21,141 bases of DNA, taken from NCBI GenBank assembly GCA_003427395.1, contig BFEA01000208.1, forward strand, positions 847,509 through 868,649, in the 5' to 3' direction. Numbering within the stretch: position 1 is the stretch's first letter; each line of letters opens with the position of its first letter. The notes beneath the pieces were generated by a model. The model was given only the letters and a program-made list of their open reading frames with translations. It made no database searches and was not told the DNA's origin. Of the stretch, positions 1 through 8,068 are shown one piece after another. The translations under genes were made by a program, and so were the position numbers. Source of the stretch: Chara braunii. Lineage: Eukaryota; Streptophyta; Charophyceae; Charales; Characeae.

Positions 1-359
1 TGGGTGTTTGCTTCGATTGACGGTTCGTGAATCTTTGAAGGCAAATGACGGGTCAACTATTTTGCGGTGTACTTCAGAGGACCAGAACATACATCTGAGC
101 ATTTTTTGTATGCGGTGGATTCGCCAGATTTGCATGTCAAACTTTGGGGAAGCACCAGCGCGACATTTATGTTTTAGGCTTAGCTGGCCGTGCCAGCCAT
201 TTTTGTCCGCACCCCCTGAGGCTCCGAATTTTTTTTCTTTCAGAGAGGCTCCATTGTGGTTCTGAACTTGGCTGCGGCCATGTACTGGTGGTTTAACGTC
301 GTTGTTGTGCAACGTTGGGGTTTGTAAATGGAGAGATGGTTAATAGAGGCCAGGGGCCT
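1..359. other. Non-coding stretch, nothing recognised
   Basis: No domain-bearing frame is visible on either strand; the short open frames have no recognisable composition or motif. The segment ends in an A-run, so it could be the 3' part of a plus-strand retroposon, but I see no second boundary or duplicated target site that would prove it. Confidence 0.4.
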
Positions 360-380
360 AAAAAAAAAAAAAAAAAAAAA
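360..380 (+). repeat. 21-nt A-run, possible retroposon tail
   Basis: There is an uninterrupted run of 21 A after a G/C-containing segment. A-runs of this kind are common 3' tails of LINEs, SINEs or processed retrocopies on the plus strand. No target-site duplication was found, so the parent element is not defined. Confidence 0.45.
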
Positions 381-478
381 TCGTACAATTTATCACACAA
401 TTTTTTTAATAACAAAACCCAAGGAGCGCACATTTTCGTGGATTGGGTGTGCTCACTTGTCGTGGCCCATGTTAGGGC

Positions 479-480
<2 letters not shown>

Positions 481-515
<35 letters not shown>
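481..515. repeat. (GA)n microsatellite
   Basis: A perfect dinucleotide GA repeat of 35 nt. Short open frames crossing it read as Arg-Glu repeats and are not genes. Confidence 0.95.
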
Positions 516-518
<3 letters not shown>

Positions 519-757
519 TCGGCCTTCAGTTATTGTTTGACTTTTGCATTAGACTAGCGTTGAGGCAATTTGTGTGATTTTTGGTGTTTTTCTTGTTTGC
601 CGTTTGGGTAATATAATACTAATATTTGTCGTAATTTGTTGCGATTTTTGTGTCTGCATGCAATGAAATGAAAGAGAGAGTACCGCTCTGTAGAAACACC
701 ATTATGGTGGGTGGTGGGGTTTCCTTTGTGAGAAGGTGAAGATTAGTGGAAGTGGTT
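516..757. other. Non-coding, T/G-rich
   Basis: T- and G-rich single-copy-looking DNA with no domain-bearing frame, RNA gene or repeat recognised. Confidence 0.4.
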
Positions 758-761
758 TTCT

Positions 762-1275
762 CTAAATCACATGGAGGTGGGTGGGTTTGTGGGGTCTTCG
801 ACTCCTGTCGCGCGGGAGCTAGGGTATTACCACTGAGATGTTAAATTTGGGCCAAGCATTCATTTCATCCTAATAGGCTGGTGTCTTGCTGTCATCTAAA
901 TTTTTGAGGTGAATGGTGAGCATTGCTCCACTAGGGTGTCGTCATGGTCCTCATGGAGGGCGGGGAAGCATCCGTAGGACCGTAGGGCGTGTATGCATAA
1001 TTGAGGAAGGGGCTTACCCTAAATCGCGAGGAGGTGGGTGGGTTTTGTGGGGTGTTTGGCCCCTGCCGCGTGGGAGGTGGGGTAATTCCCTGGTTAGTGA
1101 AAACAACATCGTAATGGGAGTTGGTGTTTTTGTATGAAGAGTGTGGGGAGGTGCTATGATGCAATCCGCTTTGAATCACGAAGAGATGGGTGGGTTTGCG
1201 GGGTCTCTGTCAGCAGTTTGGGGCCTGTGTGCACAGACCCCTGCCGTGCGGTGGCAGAGAGGATTGGCAGGGGTT
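762..1275 (+). repeat. Three degenerate G-rich repeats
   Basis: A motif of the form TAAATCRCR followed by AGGTGGGTGGGTTTGTGGGG and then a CCTGYCGYG-containing segment occurs from about 762, 1019 and 1170. The spacings are unequal (about 257 and 151 nt) and the copies have diverged. Copies 1 and 2 are most alike. The G-runs give weak quadruplex potential. No coding function is supported. This could be a decayed minisatellite or part of an unrecognised element. Confidence 0.6.
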
Positions 1276-1638
1276 GGTAATAACTCTGGATGAATAGAGG
1301 ACATGATCAAGTAGTGCTGACCACTGGTTCCTTTCTGTAGTTTTGATTGCCTTGTGCGTATGATTTTCTTTTCATGATTGGTGGAATTAGGGTTACCAAT
1401 TAGGGTTGTCACGACTATTGTGATTAGAGTTTCTTGGTGATGAATTTAGATTTTGCCGAAATTTTTCGTTGATTTTTCAGTAGTAGGGGCGGTGGAGTTG
1501 TTATGGAGTTGTTATGGAGTTGATTATGGGTTGAAATCTAGTTGTGCCCTCGATGTGCTTGGTCGGTGATGCCGTGCCCGATGAGGGCCCCACCTAATTT
1601 TGTAAGGGACGCTTGACCCGGTTCCCGACTTCTATAAA

Positions 1639-1643
<5 letters not shown>
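1276..1643 (+). other. Non-coding, possible 3' end of a plus-strand retroposon
   Basis: No coding signal. It contains an 11-nt direct repeat (TTATGGAGTTG, twice in tandem near 1500-1522) and a TATAAAGATTT segment directly before a 28-nt A-run. The layout resembles the 3'UTR and tail of a 5'-truncated LINE or a retrocopy, but no element was recognised. Confidence 0.35.

Positions 1644-1671
<28 letters not shown>
1644..1671 (+). repeat. 28-nt A-run, probable retroposon poly(A) tail
   Basis: There is an uninterrupted A28 followed by AT-rich DNA. It is the longest A-run on the plus strand. A target-site duplication was looked for and not found. Confidence 0.5.
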
Positions 1672-1672
<1 letters not shown>

Positions 1673-2208
1673 AATTTACCAAGTTTTAAATAAGAATTGA
1701 AGTTAAATATATATATTTTTTTATTTTTTGAATTTTAATTTCTTTTGGCCCGTTTGTCAAAAAGATTCGTCAAAAAGACAGGTAAAGCTCCAGGCAGTAT
1801 ACGTTAGCACACCAAAAGGTCAGAGACTCAGAGGAATGATAAAGAGGACCAGAAAGGAGAAGTAGAAACAACGGAAAGGAGGAACAATAGTCATAGGGCC
1901 TCACTCCACTACTCTCGAAATATGCAAAACGAGAGTGAATCTTCCGCTAGAGCAAGGAAAGATACATCGCCATAATTTTTGTCTTCTTTGCATTTCCGGA
2001 GTAGTGGAGACACGCAAAAAACCTCAAAAAATGACGAGGAGAAAGACAGACACCAAGCATAGTAGTAAAAATCATCCCGAACGCACGACTTCGTTCGGTA
2101 AAATGAACAGAATGATGAACGATGGAACGCACGACGAATGGTGAATAACCCTACCGGTTTCGGCTGGCCGTGGCCACCAACACTCGTCAAGGGTCTTGGT
2201 CTAGAGAT
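1672..2208. other. Non-coding flank of the Penelope-like element
   Basis: AT-rich DNA to about 1745, then mixed-composition sequence. The open frames on both strands lack recognisable motifs. Similarity between the two PLE copies stops at about 2209, so this segment appears to be the 3' flank of the element. Confidence 0.4.
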
Positions 2209-2481
2209 GTGAGATATCACGCATGCAATCATAGATCGACAAAACCGACCAAAGATTAAAATCCAGATCAGACACGGCGTTTGTTGTGATTGAGAAAATA
2301 GTTTAACCCCTGAGGACTGCAGAAAATGGACTCGAGAGTACTACATTCTCCCGCCTTAACTTCTTCCCCACACTGCGCTACTCATTCCTCCAACTTGTTA
2401 CGGGGCAGCCCTCGTCGCCATATCGCGATGAAAGAGGACTTGGAAAGCTCAAAACCTACTATTAATAATCTATCATCCTAA
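2209..2481 (-). other. PLE 3'UTR
   Basis: 273 nt from the TAG to the shared element end, strongly conserved with 8468-8195. This supports a functional 3' end recognised during target-primed reverse transcription. There is no poly(A) tail. Confidence 0.6.
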
Positions 2482-3018
2482 CTACATGTTGAGTAGCTCT
2501 ACAATAAACTTCCAAATCTCGTCCCACGTCCGGACAAAATTCCGGACCGTGTTTTCAAAAACATTGTCTGAAAAACCTTTGGCCCGATACTCCAGTCTCA
2601 GTGTCAGGACATGTTTCAGAATGTTAAACTGACGTGTTTTTGTCGATTCGATGCAGCCAGAGAGGCCAATTTTTGCTTACGGCTCGACCAAGACCGGTAA
2701 TCTTGTCTTGTCTTAAACATAATATTTTGGGTTGACCATTGGGTACCCTCATTTTTTGTCCTTTGTATGCTCCCCAAGTACGGGAAACATGGCCTGGCTT
2801 CCAACTTACAACCGAGAAAGTCCCATGTCCCCATTTTTTTGTTGGTCCGTTTAAGTGTCAGTGGTTTAGGGTAACATTTTTCAAAGATGTTTCGAATTTT
2901 GTTGGCTTTACACATGGAAGTCGAATTGCCACTCTGATAGGCCGAAAATAAGGAATTGTCGTCCATAAGCCTGCCGTCATAGACCAATTTCCGATCGCGA
3001 CCCAAAGTGGCAAAAAAC
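2209..3018 (-). repeat. Downstream pseudo-LTR: 3' end of the long PLE copy
   Basis: This is the portion of the long copy duplicated at 8195-9016. It includes RT motif C, the RT C-terminus with TAG at 2484-2482, and a 273-nt 3'UTR. Both copies end at the same place in the GTGATATCTCAC block, which fixes the element's 3' end to within a few bases (about 2203-2209). Confidence 0.8.
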
Positions 3019-3745
3019 CGCCACTCCGCATGCATGCACATGATGCACGTTTGTGGCGGACTTGTGCATTTCCCCATCGGGATCCCAAACACCTGTTTTA
3101 GAAAAACATTTGAAGCCCTCGTGTAGGTATGCAACAACTCAAAGTGCACATACTTTTTGATTTCTGTCAAATCGATTGACCACCACCCTTCCCCTGATTG
3201 TATACCAAAGGAAGTTCCTCTTCCTCTTGGATAGACGTAGACACTCTGTTTATCACGAAAGCATTCTAGTAACCAATCAAGAGCGCTACAAATATCATTG
3301 TGTGGTAGCCTGCTAAACATATCCTTAATGTCATAGGAGGCTGTCATCACTCTGCTATCTGTGTATACACGATGCAGTTGTGTATTTGCTGCTTTCAAAC
3401 GGCCAGTCAATTCTCCGACTGATGGTAAGTTAAAATGAGAGTGACGTGGAAGAGAGATCAACAACAGATTTAGGGCTTTAGCGACTTTCTTGCTGATCCT
3501 GATGGTGGGTTCGTCGGGCCTATCGGTCGAAATCTCGAGAGGTCCTTATACTTAGGAAGCACATAGGAACATCCCGCCTTCCCTTTGACTTCCCATTTAC
3601 CCAATGCACTTAGTCCAAATTGATTAAAATTCGTCCTTGCTTTAGACCAGATTCTTTCCTCGTCTTGTTTAATCACTACATATCTAGAGCTTCGCACAAA
3701 GAGATCACGCATTGTCTCACGGTACAGTTTTGGGCAGCTTAGCAC
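2482..3745 (-). pseudogene. PLE reverse transcriptase
   Basis: RT motif 1 (YVLPKYKDLSRFRPIG) is in the frame 3745-3470. A frameshift then leads to 3464-2616, counting residues from 3464. There motif A is SYDIKDMF (catalytic D45), motif B is GIPMGKCTSPP (127-137), motif C is RLMDDN (D168, D169) and motif E is FLGCKLE (216-222). The catalytic Asp residues are kept, but motif C ends in Asn where the sister copy has Val. A short deletion (relative to the sister copy at 8647-8658) shifts the frame near 2655. The C-terminus resumes in another frame (WDEIWKFIVELLNM) and ends at TAG 2484-2482. The GIPMGK-TSPP and MDD motifs identify a PLE rather than a LINE or LTR RT. Confidence 0.85.
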
Positions 3746-4027
3746 AATCTCTCCAGAATTACGGTCAACAGGTGAAAAAAACAGATCTGGAAACCTCTTC
3801 CTTACCTCTAGTACCTCATTCGTAGATATCTCTCAGCTATCACATATGGATTTATTAATACAACTCAATGCTTTCTCTACTCGAATCAATATCGGACACT
3901 ATCGACCGAATTTCCAACAGGCGAAGGACTCAGATAGCTCATGAGCCAAAATCTCTGCTCGAAAAGCCTGTCGTGCTCTCGGTACATTATTCCCATTGTG
4001 CATTCCTTCATGTGTCCCCTGTATTTC
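3746..4027 (-). pseudogene. PLE coding remnant, heavily broken
   Basis: This lies between the CxC region and RT motif 1. Several stops interrupt all minus frames and no motif can be read. It is included because it sits inside the element and should encode the RT N-terminal extension. Confidence 0.4.
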
Positions 4028-4459
4028 TTATAACCGACATCTTACGAGACCCTTAAAATGAGGCAAATCATACCCAAAGCAAGTGCAGGCCTGCACTTCT
4101 AGAGAGGCGGCCTTGCGATGATTGCAAAGGATATCAACGACAACCGGATTTTTTGTCCAAATTGTCCTGACCTTCTTAGAAAAAATGTCAGCAACAACAG
4201 GTGGAAACCCCACTCCCGTGACCTTGGAGTCACACAACCTTCGTACACCTAATAAACTGATCCTATCATTGTACCTTACTTTAGCAATGAACTTAGCTCC
4301 TATGTTAAAACCATACCCCTTCTTAACACTATCAAACAACACATATTTCAAAAACTGTCGAGTAGTCTTCCTTGAGAACTCTCTCGCAGCCTGCAACAGT
4401 TCAGTCAGAAAATAAAGGTCTCGACAATGTAATGTTGATCGCTTCTTTGGTTGTTTCAA
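4028..4459 (-). pseudogene. PLE pre-RT region with CxC motif
   Basis: A 143-codon open frame with LLQAAREFSRKTTRQFLKYV, FNIGAKFIAKVRYNDRI, ILCNHRKAASLE and ACTCFGYDLPHFKG. The Cys-x-Cys near the end, following a CNHR block and preceding the RT, resembles the Cys-containing region upstream of the RT core in permuted PLEs. I rely on general memory for that comparison. It may bind zinc together with the earlier Cys. It is in a different frame from the linker before it and the RT block after it. Confidence 0.6.
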
Positions 4460-4557
4460 AATTGAGACAAGAAAGAAGTGATTTCATTTGTTGTGTTTCC
4501 GCTAAATTTCAAATAGCCAAATCGAAACTCTCCTCCCTTTTCGAATTCCTTTTTACA

Positions 4558-4935
4558 TTATTGAAGCTTCACCTTCCTTTCCTTTACCCAAACTTCAGAA
4601 TCACCAAAAACACGCTTTACTTTCTTCCATCTGTTTGTCCACACGCTACCTCCTTCTGACTTCGAAATGAAACTGCGTCGACCGATCTCCTCCTGGCTAT
4701 ACAGGGTTTGCAAAACCTTAATGGAAGTGGTACATCCATCTCCTACACCAACTCGGATCACCTTTGCGCGATCCATAAAAGAATATCTAGTTGCTCGTTT
4801 GCTAGGCTTCCCTTTATTACTATTCATGCGCTCTCGTCTACCCCGCCACTTCTTCCACGATTGTCTGTGGCCTATTTGCTTTTTCTTGGGCCCCCGAGTG
4901 TTCAGACTCGGTGACCATGTTCGTATGAGCAACTC
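4558..4935 (-). pseudogene. PLE basic linker after GIY-YIG
   Basis: Same frame as the GIY-YIG segment, separated only by the TAG at 4938-4936. It is Lys/Arg-rich (GPKKKQIGHRQSWKKWRGRR, then KRATRYSFMDRAKVIRVGVG, later WKKVKRVFGDSEVWVKERK). It is likely nucleic-acid-binding or a nuclear-localisation linker. No named domain recognised. It ends at a TAA, after which the next recognisable PLE block is in another frame. Confidence 0.6.
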
Positions 4936-5298
4936 CTACAGGCTAAGTAGCGCATCTACATGTTCCTTCAGCACCGTGATCAACACATAGTTATGTACGC
5001 CGAAGTTCTCGAGCCATCTGTGAAAGTGCGACGATGTAGTATCAGTACATGTGCTCTTGTATCGGTGTTCAACCCATCGAGTGTTCACCAGTCTCTCGGT
5101 TTTCCCAATATATGTAGCACGACACCAAGGCGACACTCCTACATACACACAACTACGGGGGTCATAAAAAATTCTCGGATCACTAGACAAGAGTTGTGAC
5201 CAATATACAACGTATTCCGAAAGCCATGAAATACATCCCTTCAGAGCTAATGCAACTACCACATAGCGAAACAAAGATTCCACTTCCTTATCTACCAA
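4936..5298 (-). pseudogene. PLE GIY-YIG endonuclease domain, N-terminal to the RT
   Basis: In this frame the first motif is CVYVG (residues 50-54) and the second TYIGKT (62-67). They are followed by the conserved Arg in NTRW (R74), EH (77-78) and a downstream Glu (E97 in RWLENFG). These match the Tyr, Arg, His and Glu positions of GIY-YIG nucleases, which cut target DNA to prime reverse transcription in PLEs. The frame ends at TAG (4938-4936) but continues in phase, so the stop is a single lesion. The frame has no true start; it continues from the preceding coiled-coil region. Its position 5' of the RT is the key feature: canonical Penelope elements have it 3'. Confidence 0.82.
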
Positions 5299-5674
5299 AG
5301 ATTCTAACTTTCATACGTTTGACAGTGTTCGGCAGCATTGCCAAAGCTCCTGTACATTAGTATCGCATCAAGCTTGTTTCTTCTTTAATTCATCGTCTTG
5401 GTCCTATGATTCAGTTCATCCTCCGAAAGTTCCTCACTGGAGGTTTCCGAAGTATCGTCTTCCTCCTCCTTAGCATATCGTGGTAAGTCCCCAGCAACTC
5501 CTTCACAGGCCAGTTGTGCCCTGTGTTCTGCAAGAGCGATAACCACTTGAGGTTTCTGAATGTATGGAAGTTTGGCTTGCTTATACAGTTTTTGGATCTA
5601 ATGGTAATCCAGACCATCCAGATGGTGTGCCGTATCGTCGATAAACTGTTGATGCCCCCCCCGACAATTGTTCC
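5299..5674 (-). pseudogene. PLE segment: SAP-like helix, acidic linker, coiled coil
   Basis: Resuming below the insertion, one minus-strand frame reads LDGLDY, an in-frame stop, then IQKLYKQAKLPYIQKPQ and VVIALAEHRAQ. That helix-turn-helix pattern resembles a SAP-type nucleic-acid-binding fold. It continues into an acidic run (EEEDDTSETSSEELSEDE, about 5470-5412). The frame then shifts near 5400 into a Leu-rich segment (NVQEL, ESLVDKEVESLF) with stops. This leads without a break into the GIY-YIG frame. The likeliest reading is that it is the middle of the PLE polyprotein that began at 8068, separated by the DNA transposon. The SAP call is by pattern only. Confidence 0.55.
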
Positions 5675-5682
5675 TTTGAGAG
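5675..5682. repeat. Left target-site duplication TTTGAGAG
   Basis: Exact 8-bp match to 7201-7208. The bases just outside and inside do not match, so the duplication is exactly 8 bp. Confidence 0.7.
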
Positions 5683-5812
5683 CTGTGTGTCCGATTTTGA
5701 ATTCAACACGGGTTCCGCGTTGAAAAATTCAATGCGCGTTGAATTCACGTTAAACTCCCGTTCAAACGCGCGTTGGACGCAAATTAACGGGGTCTGCGAT
5801 GATTTTTTTGGT

Positions 5813-6155
5813 GGGCTAAAACTTATCAAAAAAAAAAAAATGGGGTTGTAGGTTTTTTTTTGAGTACTACAACCCTATATTTTAATTTCTATTTTTTTAT
5901 GTTTAAATATATTTAAAAAAAATCAAAAACATAAACACACAATGAAAAAAAACAAAAACTAAAATGAAATGGGTGTTTTTTTTTGGGTTTCACACAGATT
6001 TTTTAAGGGCTAAACCAAAAACAAAAAAACAAATAAAAAATATAGGGTTGTATCTTTCAAAGAATTACAACAATTTTTTTTTCATATTTTTTTTTAGAAC
6101 TTCGTGTATTTAAAAAAAAATCAAAACCATAAAAAGCAAATAAAAAAAAGGAAAA
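5813..6155. repeat. AT-rich tandem duplication (~194-bp period) with hairpins
   Basis: Both units begin with GGGCTAAA (5813 and 6007) and contain the same succession of A- and T-runs. Each holds a hairpin: GGGTTGTAG/CTACAACCC at 5843-5851 and 5867-5875 in the first, and the reduced form GTTGTA/TACAAC at 6047-6052 and 6066-6071 in the second. The duplication lies inside the hAT-like element. No coding capacity. Confidence 0.65.
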
Positions 6156-6160
6156 AAAGA

Positions 6161-6417
6161 CACACACACACACACACAATTGGTCCTCAGTGCTGGTCAT
6201 ACTGAGGTAGGATAGTAGGGACAGGAGGTGCCTCCCAGTCATGTTGGCTGAAGACATTACTGATACAGACTGGGAGGATTCAGCTGACTATCTCAGTTGG
6301 TTGGCATCGAGAGTGCCATAGGCGGGGATTGAACCCACAACCTCCTGAATGTCACTTGCGTGCCTAATCAACTGAGCGAGGCCGCTGGACGGATGTCAGA
6401 TTCTTCGATCCTAAGAG
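6161..6417 (-). mobile_element. tRNA-derived SINE nested in the hAT-like element
   Basis: On the minus strand the tRNA-like head (6388-6312) has an A box within CTCAGTTGATTAGGC (6376-6362) and a B box GGTTCAATCCC (6335-6325), the internal RNA polymerase III promoter elements. The body follows, with a perfect 10-bp inverted repeat CCTCCCAGTC/GACTGGGAGG (6231-6240, 6268-6277). The tail ends in (TG)n rather than poly(A). An 11-bp direct repeat GGAAAAAAAGA lies at 6150-6160 and 6418-6428 and may be the target-site duplication, though its low complexity weakens it. The tail block 6181-6216 recurs at 9800-9835 in opposite orientation. Confidence 0.72.
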
Positions 6418-6805
6418 GGAAAAAAAGAAAAAGAAAAAAAAAACTGAAAAACGAATAGCAAGCTATTGAGGGTTGTGCCACCCTACACGCGGCCAGGAAA
6501 AATGACATTTCAAGCTCTAAACTACTGGGAGTGTATCTACCTATGTTCTACCGGATGACAAAGGTAAATACATTTTTTTTTTCTTTTCTTTTCTTAGCAA
6601 GCCCTGCCAACGAGGCATGGCATTCCGTTCTAGATTTCATGATTTGGTAACAAACAACATAATGTTTGGATACTGTATTTCTGGGAAGATGCAGTGGAAG
6701 AGGAAAAAAAAAAAAAACACAGACCCAAATCGCCCGCCCAAACCCATATCGCCCGCCCTCAGTTTTCAACGGGAAAAAGCTATATCCCTCAAAAGGCAAA
6801 CAATG
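6418..6805. other. Interior of the hAT-like element, no gene
   Basis: Purine-rich A-runs near 6418-6445, then mixed sequence. Short open frames across it have no recognisable motif and no transposase residues are visible. Confidence 0.45.
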
Positions 6806-6968
6806 GACACACACCAACAATCATGCGCACACACACACATACACACTTACAAACACACACATACACAAACACATGCGCATACATTCATATTCATGGACAG
6901 ACACACTCTGACGTGCAGGCACACACACACACACATACACGCACACACAGCACACCTACACACACATA
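6806..6968. repeat. (CA)n-rich microsatellite
   Basis: A long interrupted CACACA tract with TA, GC and TTCATATTC interruptions. Open frames across it translate to His-Thr repeats and are artefacts. Confidence 0.9.
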
Positions 6969-6971
6969 ACT

Positions 6972-7008
6972 GGGGCGTTGGGGTTTGGGGGATGTGGGGG
7001 CGGATGGG
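6972..7008 (+). other. G-quadruplex motif
   Basis: Five G-runs (G4, G4, G5, G5, G3) separated by loops of 4, 3, 4 and 5 nt meet the usual G3+N1-7 quadruplex pattern on the plus strand. It sits directly after the CA tract and close to the right end of the hAT-like element. Confidence 0.7.
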
Positions 7009-7200
7009 AGATGTTTAAGGTTTTGTTCTTTTTTTTGCACAGGGCCACGTGTTCCAGACCCCACGCATCAATTCTGTTTTTCCGATTAGCGCGGGAGCGG
7101 CCTATTTTCGCGTTTAACGCGAATTCAACGGGATTTTTTTGAATTTAACGGGATTCAACGGGAGTTTAATTCCCCCGTTCTCCGTTAAAAAGATACACAA

Positions 7201-7208
7201 TTTGAGAG
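7201..7208. repeat. Right target-site duplication TTTGAGAG
   Basis: Exact partner of 5675-5682, flanking the 1518-bp insertion. In the PLE minus-strand frame it encodes the end of the Lys-rich region (Thr-Leu-Lys). Confidence 0.7.
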
Positions 7209-8068
7209 TAGGGTTTTTTTTCTTTCGAAGGGATCTCATCGTAACTGGTTTCAAACTAGTCTTCATTTTCTTTGCGGACTTGGCTGTTCGTGGTGGACGT
7301 CCTCGAGGTGCCCGGTGTACTTGCAATGGAGTAATGCTTGGGCTCCTCTGTTAAAGCAAATCTTCCTCTTTCGTAGTGGTTGGTTGGCGTTTGCGTTTGT
7401 CTATCAACCTCAAATCTTTAGTACGTCCGCTTACCTCGAAAATTTCATCCTCCGAGTCAGGGTCATATGCCCTAGATGAGTGTCTATGCTTAGCTCGCCT
7501 GTCTGCATGTCTCATTCGCCTTTTGCTTCGCTTGTACTCCAGAGAGTTTTCCACTCCAATATCCTCTTGTCTTCACCCCCATCTCTTTGAGAATTGGATG
7601 TCCACGATCCTGGTCAGGCGTTCATCATTCTCGAGCTGCTCTCGCCTCTTTTTCTCCTCTTTCTTCCATTTTTTTTTCTTCCTTTTCCAACTTTTCTCGC
7701 TCCGATCTGAGTTTTTCTTCCTCCTTTTTTTCCTTCATCGCTTTCTCCTCGCATTCCGCCATTAACAAATTTACCAATTCTTTCACGTTGTTGCGTCCAT
7801 CTCTACTGTCATAAAACTTATAGTCGGTTGATGGTGGACATTTGTTTGGTTCCCATTGACGTTTTGTCGGTGATGTCGATCATCCTTGGTAACGCCAAGA
7901 TTCACCTGTTGTTGACGATTCCCCACCTTTTGCTTCAAATTTCTCCTTCCAGTACTGTCCGCAGTCGCGGGCATAATGCCCTGGTAACTTGCAACTATAA
8001 CAGACTTGCGAACTTCTTCGGGGAGCCTCACCATCGTCAGCGCCTCCTTGTTGGCTATTGGACACCAT
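7209..8068 (-). pseudogene. PLE N-terminal gag-like region: CCHC zinc knuckle plus charged coiled coil
   Basis: The frame opens with ATG at 8068. Residues C23, C26, H31 and C36 form a perfect CX2CX4HX4C knuckle (CYSCKLPGHYARDC), as in gag nucleocapsids, so RNA binding is likely. After an in-frame TGA at 7882-7880 (GGA-TGA-TCG, consistent with a lost CGA) the same frame continues into a Lys/Glu-rich helix (about 7800-7630) that should form a coiled coil. A frameshift near 7630 leads to the frame covering 7554-7351, rich in Arg and acidic patches (DPDSEDEIFEVSG). That frame continues past a TAA into a Lys/Arg-rich stretch that runs into the target site of the 5683-7200 insertion. I infer that it was the N-terminus of the PLE polyprotein. 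A separate ORF or an unrelated gag fragment are the alternatives. Confidence 0.7.

Larger units (their letters stand above)
5683..7200. mobile_element. Non-autonomous hAT-like DNA transposon inserted in the PLE
   Basis: A 1518-bp insertion is flanked on both sides by the 8-bp repeat TTTGAGAG (5675-5682 and 7201-7208), the duplication length typical of hAT elements. The ends are short imperfect inverted repeats: CTGTGTGTC at the left and TTGTGTATC as the reverse complement of the right (7 of 9). Subterminal AACGGG/AACGCG motifs occur in opposite orientation at the two ends. They include a perfect 13-bp inverted match, TTAAACTCCCGTT at 5750-5762 against 7157-7169. There is no transposase frame inside, so mobility would have depended on an enzyme in trans. 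Superfamily assignment rests on target-site length and subterminal repeats only. Confidence 0.72.

Noticed and set aside
1386-1408. Telomere-like TTAGGGTT repeats
   Set aside because: Only two isolated TTAGGGTT occurrences with unrelated spacing; no array.
2310-2316. CTGAGGA followed by GAAAA, a hammerhead-like core (PLEs often carry hammerhead ribozymes); also at 8295-8301
   Set aside because: It is on the strand opposite to the element, and the bases between CTGAGGA and GAAA cannot form stem II. No proper hammerhead core was found on the sense strand.
6312-6388. Functional tRNA gene
   Set aside because: The A and B boxes are good but acceptor-stem pairing is poor, and the sequence continues into a SINE body with a tail shared elsewhere.
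6617-7018. His-Thr-rich open frames across the CA tract
   Set aside because: They are products of the microsatellite and lie inside a non-autonomous transposon.
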